Shown piece after piece: positions 10,779 through 19,763 of a DNA stretch of 64,000 bases (position 1 is the first letter of the stretch; each line of letters begins with the position of its first letter). The position numbers were made by a program, and so were the translations under genes. A model generated the notes under the pieces. That model made no database searches and was not told where the DNA came from. It saw nothing but the letters and a program-made list of their open reading frames with translations. Source of the stretch: Hirsutella rhossiliensis (lineage: Eukaryota; Ascomycota; Sordariomycetes; Hypocreales; Ophiocordycipitaceae); the NCBI RefSeq assembly GCF_020360975.1, contig NW_025408686.1, forward strand, positions 1 to 64,000. The letters run 5' to 3'.

Positions 10779-11587
10779 TCAAAATGAATGTATGCATTTG
10801 AGGGCATTGGGTGCAGTTACCGTGACAAGGTTCTTCGTTGATGCAGCGGCAGTCAGCTCACTCAAGAAATTCATAACCTGCGACTGGTTCCCCCATTTTC
10901 TGGTGCTTTCCACTTGATGATTGAAGCGCCAAGGAAACATTACGTGGCAGGTGAAAGACATCAGGCCGTTCAGGACGGGATAGATGGTACCGACACTGCA
11001 CCATTCTTGGCCACCTAGTTGCACGTTAGAAAAGCCTACGCTGCATCATCGCGGGACGTACGAATCTTGATGTTGCCAGCCAGGTCGGCTAGCACTTGGA
11101 ACTTGTCGAACCTTGTATGCCGAAGCCCATTGTTTTCGAGAAATACTACGCCTTGCAACACCTGTGGCCGTCAACGAAGTCCCTTGCCAGCTAGAATGCT
11201 GAAGTCTACCTGACCCAGGATTGCTGCGACGTTTAGCTCGCTGAGTTCGGCGTACGCTTGCGCACACACGTCAATAACCTTTATGGGCATAATATCAAAA
11301 TAGACGATTGCCTCGTCTACTTCCGAGGGGAGGATGGCGTAGACATTAACGAAGCTCTGGTGCCGAATGCGTCGGAGAAAAGACAATTTCTCTGCCTGAT
11401 TCGTCCCAGTGAAATAACGCATAACCTTCATGCTGCGGTAGATGCGGCCGGATGATAAGATTTCCACCACTATACCGCCATCGATATCTTTACCAATGAT
11501 ATTTATCCCCTCTTGGTCTGATATCGAGCACAAGATGCCGTCACCGGTGGTAGAGTCGCCCATACTGTCGCTCATGGTGCCACGCAT
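10779..11587 (-). pseudogene. fungal kinase-like (pseudokinase) gene, degenerate copy 1
   Basis: ATG at 11,587 opens a reading with the N-lobe pattern of a family of short kinase-like proteins common in Pezizomycotina: FLRRIRHQSFVNVYAILPSE, then YFDIMP in the hinge position. A 48 nt intron fits at 11,209-11,162 (donor GTAGAC, branch TTGAC, acceptor CCACAG). The reading continues VLQGVVFLENNGLRHTRFDK, where an active kinase would have HRD and K; here it is LRHTRFDK, so catalysis is not expected. TAG follows at about 11,042, and a shifted frame continues with NFLSELTAAASTKNLV, the family's C-terminal FLS-TT-A-S motif. A stop and a frameshift mark it as broken. It resembles the pseudogene at 18.6-19.6 kb. 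Confidence 0.55.
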
Positions 11588-12491
11588 AGAGGAAAGATAA
11601 GACTACTAGGTTTGCGCCTACGTTGTAAGTAAGCCGATTTCCTTCATTCAAATATATATCGTAGGCGTAAATCGAATGTAAAAGCACGTTTGGGCTTTAT
11701 GGCGGGTTGTCGACCGGCGTGCAGCGTAAGTAATGAGAGCTGTGCCACAGGTCGAAATAGCGCAAGAATCGACTGAGGCGTTCGATAGCCTTTTCTGGCT
11801 GAGTTGCATTGGGAGGTTAGGTCTTCGTGGAACATTTGTCGAAAGGTAGAATCTGGCTGGAATTCGGGCAGCTGGCAATGAAATACCCGTGGCAGAACTT
11901 TGCAAGACGACAAGGCGCAAGCTTGAGGTCGTCTAGATATGGACGACAATGAATGGCCTTTAACAACCAATCACTCGCTTGCATTAGTTCCCAGAAAGCA
12001 CCGATAAGGGTGATTTCATTGGTGGGTGGTGGATGGCTGATGTGGTGATGCCGCGGCCAATTCGAGGGCGATGATCGTTGACGACTTACGGCCGGTTTCC
12101 CCGCGTCTGCTATTCGTCACGCATCTGAGGCTGGATATGGCTGCCGATATCTAACTTCAGCACTCAAACATCTCGCGGCTAACTAGTTGTCTTGCAACAC
12201 TGGCTGCCATGAGCCCAGATGGTGATTCAATATTTGCGACAATAGTGCGACGCACACTGACTTTGCATACAGCAGGGAGGGATTGCTTGCCAGATGACAA
12301 AAGCTGACCAGTACGTCATATACATCACGACGTCGATTACTATTGTTAAAATAGCAAAATTTTGTATTATGCCCGGAGGGAATCCCCTCTAGGATCCCCT
12401 GCGTTAGGTGATTTACGGTTATAGACATATGTCGCTGTTTCCGCAATCTGTCCATGATCGGTGGCTCTGTGCAGCCGGTTGGCTATCGGAC
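11588..12491. other. no gene recognised
   Basis: Several open frames exist. One on the minus strand at about 12,455-12,183 has mixed hydrophobic composition but no motif I can name. Nothing here is supported as a gene. Confidence 0.3.
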
Positions 12492-13142
12492 TCAGTGCAA
12501 AGCACTCGTCCTTTGTAGGCACCCACAAGAACGTGACGCCGCGATCTCTTTATCGGATATTGTTGGAATGCGGTCATATATTTGTAGGATTATGCACTCA
12601 ACAGATCCGGCATGGGCACTGCTACCCGCCTTGACATTCCCTTCAGCATCGATTCCGATACTGGTTGGCAGCGGCAGAAAGAAAGTGACCAGCAGCTCCT
12701 CGGCCTGTTCCGCCCTGCCCTCGGCTGTAGATCCGTGTGCCCTCTTCAGAGCGAAACGGCGATTTGTGTCGCCCATGCAAAAGAGCAGACGCAAGGTGGC
12801 CTGGTAACCGATCAATTGGAGGTGGTTAAACAGTACACCTTTGGCGCCATGTGAAAGCCGAATGCGCGTATTGCATGGCCTAGAATCTGAAAAGGCCATG
12901 GAGGCGGTGGTCAGAATGGAGGGGATATTGATCGCCACGTCTTCGTCGCAGAGAAGAGGCCTTGTCGGCGTGGGAGGTTGCGTTCGGAACACGGCAATGA
13001 ACGGCGTCGACGAATGTGAAGCCAGATGTTCCGTTACAATAGGGAGGCGGCAAGAGAAATTCCCTACACGGCCGAGCTCGAGGCGATAGCGATAGCACTC
13101 AGGTGCGTGCCGGCCGGAGTGCGGCGCCGTATCAGCTCGTTG
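12492..13142. other. unresolved sequence downstream of the broken Gypsy RT
   Basis: A long minus-strand open frame crosses this region, but most of it lies past the point where the RT homology stops and shows no RT, RNase H or integrase motif. I treat it as an open frame by chance or as decayed, unidentified sequence. Confidence 0.3.
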
Positions 13143-13352
13143 GCGGAGGGTTGGCACGACTAGACTACCAACCGTTGCAGAGACGCGATACAGAGGAACA
13201 AGTTGGGGCAGGAAACTCGGTGTCGCTCCTAGACCTTTCCGCCGCTGCCTGGAGGGACGCAGCGATGCCACTAGGCGTAAGTTACTTTCTGACTTGCAGT
13301 GAAGACGATTTTGCTTCCGGAGAAGTAGGTTGCGGTAGTTGCAGCTCAGTAC
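13143..13352 (+). mobile_element. foldback/MITE-like element, half copy 3, inserted in Gypsy RT
   Basis: The sequence follows copy 1 from about 3,205 to 3,410 in the same orientation: it starts GTTGGCGGAGGG, carries the 25 bp arm at 13,219-13,242 (GGTGTCGCTCCTAGACC), and continues to GCAGCTCAGTAC. The other arm is missing. Its right edge abuts the RT remnant directly, where the RT reads FQRYMN and then stops being RT. It is a truncated insertion or the end of a rearrangement. Confidence 0.6.
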
Positions 13353-14010
13353 GTTCATGTACCGTTGGAACGATGCCGGGGCGCCGCTCAGGCCGAAAAG
13401 GGCACACGAGCCACTCGTACAGCCCAAACCTCGTGCGAAATGCGATCTTCCACTCAAGTCTCGGAGCCATACGGATCCTATGGAAAGCGGCTACTACGTC
13501 CAATTTGGTAAACCACTTGGCCTTGGCCAGATTCTGCAGGGTCTCCGCGATGAGGGGCAGTGGATATCGGTCGCGCTTGGCGATTGCATTCAGCGCTCGA
13601 TAGCTGCAACAAAATCACAGCCCTCCATTCGGCTTCCGCACAAACAGCACCGGTGTGGCAGTCGCTGAGCTACTCGCTCGGATGAATCCTCTGTCCAACA
13701 GGTCCTTCAGGGTCTTTCGCAAGGCCAACGGCTCTTCTCGTGACATGTTGTATAGTGGGCCCCATGGAAGGGGTGGCTTGTTGCCGTTCTTGTCAGGCTG
13801 CAGATTGACTTCATGGTCCATACCCGGTCGACGTGGCGGCAGCTTCATTACTTCTTCTGGTGAGAATAGATCGCGGAATTCTTTCAACACTTCTGCCGGG
13901 ACCTTCTCTCGGATCGACTGGCGGCTTCGGCCGAAGCACCTTCTGTATATCCGACAAGCTTATTGCCTGTATCGAGATCACGTTGCACGTCTTGGTTGGT
14001 GAACTCGAGG
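13353..14010 (-). pseudogene. Ty3/Gypsy reverse transcriptase remnant
   Basis: Minus-strand reading from about 14,010 gives [12 protein letters not shown], then [20 protein letters not shown] and NLQPDKN, the segment between protease and RT of Gypsy pol. The palm and fingers follow: [27 protein letters not shown], a TGA, then FCCSYRALNAIAKRDRYPLP, FTKLDVVAAFHRIRM, EWKIAFRTRFGLYEWLVCPF and GLSGAPASFQRYMN. The TGA at about 13,616 stands where the family has Arg (GGLRFC), so a C-to-T change fits. Frameshifts occur near 13,900 and 13,400. The catalytic YxDD region is absent because the foldback fragment at 13,143-13,352 cuts the gene here. It is not functional. Confidence 0.85.
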
Positions 14011-14319
14011 GCGGTGTCTGGGCGATGTTCATAAGAAGTCTCGGGGATGCTCTGAGTCGAGGTCGCCGCTGTGGTCAAGGCTTCGACTCGCTCCCGAACC
14101 TGTCTGATCTCCTCCTTTCGTATTCTAAAAACCTTGTCGCGATTCCTTGCTTTCGCAGATGAATGCCTCGTTTAGCTCGTTCGTTGACGTTTGAAGCGTC
14201 GTCTAGAGTTTCTTTAGTGCTGTGGGTGACTGGCTGGTCGGATAATGTAGGGGTTTGCACCTTCGGCGCCACTGAGGCTGTCAGTGTCTGACACCTCCTC
14301 GTAAGTGGCCATTTTTGCC

Positions 14320-15350
14320 GCTTGCCGGTTCGAGGCCGTCGCCCTGCGAGTGCTTTCAAGGTTAGACGGGGCCGAGCCATCAGGTTGTCAGCCTTAGTAT
14401 CGACACCGCTTTCGAAGTTGTCGTTATTGTCGTTGTTTATTGCCTCATTTTCTGGGAAGCGATACTTCTGGCAGGGTCGGCCAGGTAGGGGGACTCTGCT
14501 CGCCGGGGCATGGCTGGCCGTGGTTGTGATTGTGCCGCCGGTACGAGCCTTTGAACGTGTCAAATTACCAGCTGTCGCACAAGAGAAGTTCGGGGGGAGA
14601 AGGTTGGGTACAGAAAACGCGGGGTGTCGCTCCTAGACCCTTCCGCCCATCATGGGTGCCTGGGTTCCCGTTAAACCGTACCTGCGGCCGATTCTGGCTT
14701 CACAACAGTGCAGCAAGTCCTCGTCTTGGGAGACTGACAGCACCCTCGCTTCTGGCTGCTTGGTAGTACTGGGCTGCATGGGCTGCAACCCTTCATGATA
14801 AGCAAAATCGTCTTTACTGCGGCCAGAAAGTGAGCTTCCGTCTGGTAACATTGCTGTCCCCACCAGGCAGCAGCGGAAGGGTCTAGGAGTGACACCCCGA
14901 GTTTCCTCGCCCAGCCCGTTCCCCGCAACTCGTCTCTACAACACTTGGTAATCTGGTCATGCCAGCCCTCCGCCAACCACTTGACTTCACCATCACTCTA
15001 CCGCGGGGTTGCAACAATTTTCCGCACACAGACCAGCGTACCGGTATAACATGGAAACACGTTCTGACGAAGATTCCGCATGGTATGACCAGCGCGTCTT
15101 TCTCCTGCCAATCTATCCGAAATTGGTCATGGGCGAACCGATCCGCTTGCTTGGCAGTCCTCGTCCAGATCTCTGGCCGTGTTCACGGCCGCCCCTTGGT
15201 CTTTGGAGAACCTGCAGGTGGAGTGGATCGTGCTACTGTTGATCCGCGCTGCGGCAGTCCCCGACGTCGCCGTGATCAGCAGGCGATTCGAAAGGCTCCT
15301 CCTACTGAACAACTCGACGAGTGCCTCGATGATTTGCGACTTGCCGGTCC
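14320..15350 (-). repeat. 1.1 kb repeat, copy 2 of an inverted pair
   Basis: This is the reverse-complement counterpart of 2,830-3,960. It includes a full copy of the foldback element (core 14,623-14,896, arms of 24-25 bp) and lacks the 95 bp internal stretch found in copy 1. Together the two copies enclose about 10.4 kb carrying the Helitron, MYND and kinase-like remnants. Confidence 0.75.
14565..14980. mobile_element. foldback/MITE-like element, copy 2
   Basis: Core inverted arms lie at 14,623-14,646 and 14,872-14,896, bracketing 225 bp that match the interior of copy 1 in reverse complement. Weaker inverted similarity extends outwards on both sides. It is non-coding. Confidence 0.6.
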
Positions 15351-15565
15351 GCCCTCGCCGCCGACGAACTGGCAGAGCTGGCCGACATCGCCTCCGTCGG
15401 TTTGTCGCATCAAATCGAGCTGGCGGCATATAATTGAGAAAGCGATCGACTGCGTTTTGTTCAGCGTCAGCCGTGTTGCCCACTCTCTGCCCGCCGCAGA
15501 ATAAGAGGTTGATAGGCCAAATCGGACCTGCATTCCCGCCTCTGCGTCGCCTGCCTGGCAGCACG
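15127..15565 (-). pseudogene. Helitron PIF1-like helicase N-terminal fragment
   Basis: The minus-strand reading gives EQNAVDRFLNYMPPARFD, then after small frameshifts the P-loop segment GRTGKSQIIEALVELFSRR, then LLITATSGTAAARINSST and IHSTCRF. This is the start of a Helitron helicase up to just before motif II, and it matches the plus-strand fragment at 2,840-3,130. Downstream it passes into the foldback element, with DWQEKDALVI as the last recognisable helicase residues, so the DEVSM box is missing. Confidence 0.75.
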
Positions 15566-16678
15566 CTCAGTCATCGTTCGCTGCTATCTTCCACATCGAT
15601 AAGATTGCAGTGACTTCTCAAGCTTGGACTCACCAGGGGTCAGCGTCTAACATTCACATACGCTGACAGTTCATGGATGCTGTCTGCGCCAGATTGTAAG
15701 GTCAGGCCGTCGTCGCCTCAATCTGGCTCTAGCTCTAACTTACCAACTCTTCCACGCGTGCAACGGGGACCATATGGCCATCATTTGACTGTAGGAGACA
15801 AAGCCAAAAGTCGCATCTTCCACACCTGGTCTGATAGAGATGATCAATGACCCATCACGGGCTACCCTGTCATGAGTGGGAGGGTACCTCAAGCTACTTG
15901 GCGCTTAGCTGGAAATGGCTGTTTATTGGCAATCATGTGTCAAATAGGCCGCGGTTTTTTGTAAGCCTGTTCTGCCTTGCAAAAATCTGCAGTAGCACTC
16001 GTGTACACTTTGAGCCCCACAAGGCGCTAGGTAGCGCGTTCACTATTTGCCAGGGTGTCCAGCTCAGCACGCCCAATTACGCCAACTCATTTAGCGGAGT
16101 GTCATCCCCACATGATTGGCTCAATTTTGGAGGTCTAGTCTATGCTCACCCTGGTGTCATGTTATGGAACGCAAGCCACCTGGGCTCACCCTCCGGACTC
16201 GACTGTTTGTCGACTTTACAGCAAAGCGCCATCGATGATCGGAAGGGCTGGAGTAGCCCTAAGCCGACACTTCGCTAGAACTCTCGATTTCGACTGGAAA
16301 AGCTGCCAGCGGAATTGGAGGACGTTCTACGGACCGGACTGTGAATTTGGACCAGCTCGGAGGACAGTTCGATCATTAAACACTGACAATCTGAACCTCA
16401 GGAATCAAGTTTCATGGCTCAGCTTGATCGTTCACGGCTCTATCTGAGGATCTTCCCCGGTGACCTTTGTGATCGCTTCCATGCCCACTCGTTGCGAGAG
16501 GCGACATACCGTAGCAATTGTCATGTTGCGGCTTGCGATCGCTTGCTGCAAGCAGCCACCACTTTAGGTTTAGCAGAGTCCGGCCAATAGTTAGGCCTGC
16601 CGAGCGCTGTTGCATAAATAGAACCCCTGTGCCCCCTCTCTCCTCTGGCCGCCATTCCCTTCCGCATATCACGCCGCA
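15566..16678. other. intergenic region upstream of the ferric reductase
   Basis: No coding motif was found on either strand. Near the right end a TATA-like TTGCATAAATAG lies about 65 bp before the ATG of the ferric-reductase gene, followed by a pyrimidine-rich stretch (CCCCCTCTCTCCTCT), which suits a fungal promoter. Confidence 0.4.
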
Positions 16679-18437
16679 ATGCATGACATCGGTTCCAATA
16701 TTGTCGTGGCGTATTCGCTCGCTTTGTGTGCAGCGTTATTATTCATTGCCTGTGTCCATTTCCGCTCAGAGCTGAGCAAGGTTCGAGACCTCATCCGCGT
16801 CCCCGTTTTAAAGCATCTTGTCTACCGTCCGGCTCTCGGAAGCCGAATCCTCGTAGATTGGAGCCGCGCGGACATATTGACACGGCTTGTCTACCTGACC
16901 GCGACGATCTTCTGCCTTTGCTTCAATAGTCACGATATCGCCTCGGCAGGACTGCGCGCAGCCAACCTTTCCCTGATACACATGGTGCTCCTGTTCGCGT
17001 CGCCGCACCTTGACTCCCTGTCAAATGCACTGGGACTGAGATGGCGCTCTGTGCGTCGTCTGCATGCTTCAGTTGGTGTGATGGCCTCGCTGCTACTTGT
17101 ATTTCACATAGTTTGCGTCCAGGTTGATCGTCACCCGTTTCCTTTGGATAAGCCGGAGAATCTCTGGGGTCTTGTAGTGAGTGATCTGGTTGAAGAACCA
17201 TGTCTGGCGCGTTGCATATATTCTGACTGGTTGAATTCAAGTCTTCGTCTTCACTGGGCGCACTTCTCTTGTCTGGTCCATTCTTCAAGAGGAAGTGGTA
17301 CGAATTGTTCCTGCGTCTTCACCAAGGTCTGGCGATCCTGCTAGTTTACGGGCTCTGGACGCATCTAACCAATGAACCGCTGCTCCCACGCATCTATCTC
17401 TACTCTCTCCTGGGCATCTGTGGATTGTCCGGTCTCTGGATTGGCTTCCTGATGCTCCGTCGAAATGCAGTCTTGTCCCGCGGCTTCCCCAGGGCTACAA
17501 TTACGCAGTCCCGTGGCGCCATAATCGTGACTGTAGCCTTGTCACGGCCGCTTCTTGTAAAGGCCGGACAGCAGATAAATCTCTGCCTTTTTATGCCAGC
17601 GACGAGCTTTCGATCCCTGTTTCAGAGCCACCCTTTTGTAATAGCATCTTGGTCTGACGCTCCTCAGTCCTCCCTGGACCTCCTTATTGAACCTCGACGG
17701 GGACTCACGCAGCAGCTTCTCGCTCGCAGCAGCAAAGACCCGCACTCTACTTGTCCAGCCATGTTCACCGGGCCGTACGGAATAAGTGTTCCGGTTGGCG
17801 AGTACGGAGTCGTTTTGATGATTGCGAGCGGGTTTGGCATAGCGGCCCAGCTGCCGTATCTGAAACAACTCTTACATGGGTACAATAGTCGCAGAATACG
17901 CACGCGCAGGATCCATCTGGTGTGGAAACTGAAGACATTTGGTGAGTAGAGAACTATGCACTAGAGCGTGCAAGCGTGCCTTCTCACAGATCTAGAACTA
18001 CCTCGCAATCGAGCGGCTGCTCAACAATGCTCTGGATGATGACACCCTGGATGATGGTTATGTGAGTGTACGTGCGTCGCTAATGGAGTGTCTGCTCACC
18101 GTAGACAAAGATACTGCAGATATCGGTTTACGTCGAGCACGCGAAACGAGATGACAAAATAAGTCCCCGCGCCAACGTCATCAAAGGTGTCCCGGATTGG
18201 GACACCATCGTCAGGGAGGAGGTAGCAGGAAAGCATATCAAGAGGGTTCAAGAAGAAGCCAAGACTAGAGAGAATATGATCGTAACAGGTAAGAATTCAG
18301 TGTTTCCCACGATGGCGCCGCTAACACGCGTAGTTTCTGCATCGTCGGGAATCAGGATCAAAATGCAAGATGTCGTGCAAGGGTATATAGCCAAAGAGGT
18401 GGAGATGGTAGAGCTGGACTACCAGCCAGACGAATAG
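16679..18437 (+). CDS. ferric reductase-like transmembrane protein (FRE family)
   Basis: Members move electrons from NADPH through FAD and heme across the plasma membrane to reduce ferric iron. Exon 1 (16,679-17,176, 166 codons) has several hydrophobic helices and His residues in the heme-bearing core (RLHASVGVMASLLLVFHIVC). A 65 nt intron, 17,177-17,241, has donor GTGAGT, branch CTGAC and acceptor TCAAG. Exon 2 carries the FAD motif SHPFVIASW, the NAD pyrophosphate motif TGPYG and VVLMIASGFGIAAQLPYLKQ. Exon 3 ends with LDDDTLDDGY. Introns 18,062-18,104 and 18,289-18,333 split the last exons (ILQISVYVEHAKRDD), with stop TAG 18,435-18,437. The exon 2/3 junction (donor 17,942, acceptor before 17,996) is out of frame by one base, so there may be one indel. 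Length is about 516 residues, at the short end for the family. It neighbours a DUF3723 gene, a pairing known from Starship elements. Confidence 0.8.
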
Positions 18438-18647
18438 CTATAGCAGTAACAAAGAGATCACAAGCAACCTATTTTCTTATATGGCATATCCACTTGTAAA
18501 GGCGCTACTGCTTGTTTCGCCACCCTAGATACTCGTAGTCTGGTCTGGTCCAAGCCATCACGAACGACGTTAATCCTTTGAGCCTCTCCTTCTGCCATGA
18601 ACGAAGGAATGGGTGCTGAAGCAAGTCAGTACTTGAATTAAGGAAAC

Positions 18648-19600
18648 TCAAAGGGCGTACGGTACCTCGAGCAGCTCTCGGACGGACGACGCCGATGTTG
18701 TTGCGCTGAGAAACCCGACGGCATTCTCGTGCCAGCGATCAGGATTATCGAGACCGATGGTCGTGCCATCCTGGCGTCGCCTTCCATTAACTCCATCATA
18801 ATGAATCCGACATCTCTAATGTCTTTGGTCGAAACCTTCACCGTGCAATCTTCCTGGTTGCCTGGAGCGTTCTCATTAGCGTCGTGTTTCGCATCCAGGG
18901 ACAAGGATGCACTACCGAGCTTGACTTTGCCACTGGGGTGCAGAAGGATTCGAGAAGTAGTCAGATGCCCGTGTTGCAGTCCTTTCTGTTCGAGATATCC
19001 CAATGCTGTAACGATCTGCTGCGAGTTAGCGGCCTTTACTGTACTCGAAGCTGAGACCGGTTGTTATACTTGTCCTACAATAGCGGCAAGCCTGTCACTG
19101 TTGAGATAAGGGTTTCCGCTACTTCTTCCAGAGATCGGGCATATGCTCGTACGCTACATAACAGTTGTCTTCCATGCGGTATATCTCGTGCACCGTGACG
19201 AAATTCGGATGTTGAATGGTCTTCAGCATTCCTATCTGATCGTCCCCAAGTGCCGCAAAGCACCCAATGTCGACGACGTCGAACGATATTCCAATTCTTT
19301 CTGCAACGACCACGGGGCCGTTGTCTCCAAGGTGCAGAGCGTAGATGATCTCATAGGTGTCCCATGGCGGGCACGTCTTTATTGGTATCGTCTCCATCGC
19401 TCGCTTGCTGTCTCGAATTGCCTCCACAGTCCTCAGATATTCGACCCGGGCCGATGGATCTACTGCGTGTCCCTGGGGACGTGGTTTGTGTAGCCGGTTG
19501 GGCGGCTTCGAAGCCATGTTTCTGCTATCCATTTCCATGCGCAGTTGATGAAAATACAGTATTTGATGGAGGCTGTCGAGCTCGGAAGTGAAGATGTTGG
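18648..19600 (-). pseudogene. fungal kinase-like (pseudokinase) gene, degenerate copy 2
   Basis: The minus-strand reading begins near 19,600-19,540 (possible start MEMDSRNMASKPPN). It shows IGMLKTIQHPNFVTVHEIYR, then YVAYEHMP at the hinge. Two frame changes near 19,135-19,100 precede a 51 nt intron at 19,069-19,019 (donor GTATAAC, branch GCTAAC, acceptor GCAG). The C-lobe continues YLEQKGLQHGHLTTSRILL, where HGHL replaces the catalytic HRD and no Lys or Asn follows, then GFIMMELMEG. After a frameshift near 18,765 it ends RWHENAVGFLSATTSASSVR and stop TGA 18,648-18,650. It belongs to the same family as the copy at 10.8-11.6 kb. The HRD loss suggests the ancestor was already a pseudokinase; the frameshifts mark later decay. 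It is divergent from the DUF3723 gene and shares about 160 bp with it. Confidence 0.6.
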
Positions 19601-19763
19601 GGGCGATTAAAGGCGGAGATGCGCGCCAGGCTTGGAGGGCCACAAATGGCTGTTGCTATCCTCTTCGTCCGTCTTTTGCCTGTGACTCAGAGCATTTAAC
19701 GTTCTTGGCTCTCACAAGGCCAGCGAGCTCGACGCCCCGCAGTTCCCTTTTCTCATAATCGCA

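Noticed and set aside
12183..12455. Minus-strand 90-codon frame that faintly resembles the region after a NACHT P-loop
   Set aside because: No Walker A or B motif is visible and the resemblance is too weak to claim an NLR fragment.
12492..13142. Downstream part of a long minus-strand frame continuing from Gypsy RT
   Set aside because: Beyond the foldback fragment there is no pol motif, and its length alone is not evidence of coding.
14075..14563. Minus-strand frame as a possible Gypsy gag
   Set aside because: Much of it lies within the repeated segment shared with 3,700-3,960, and no zinc knuckle is present.
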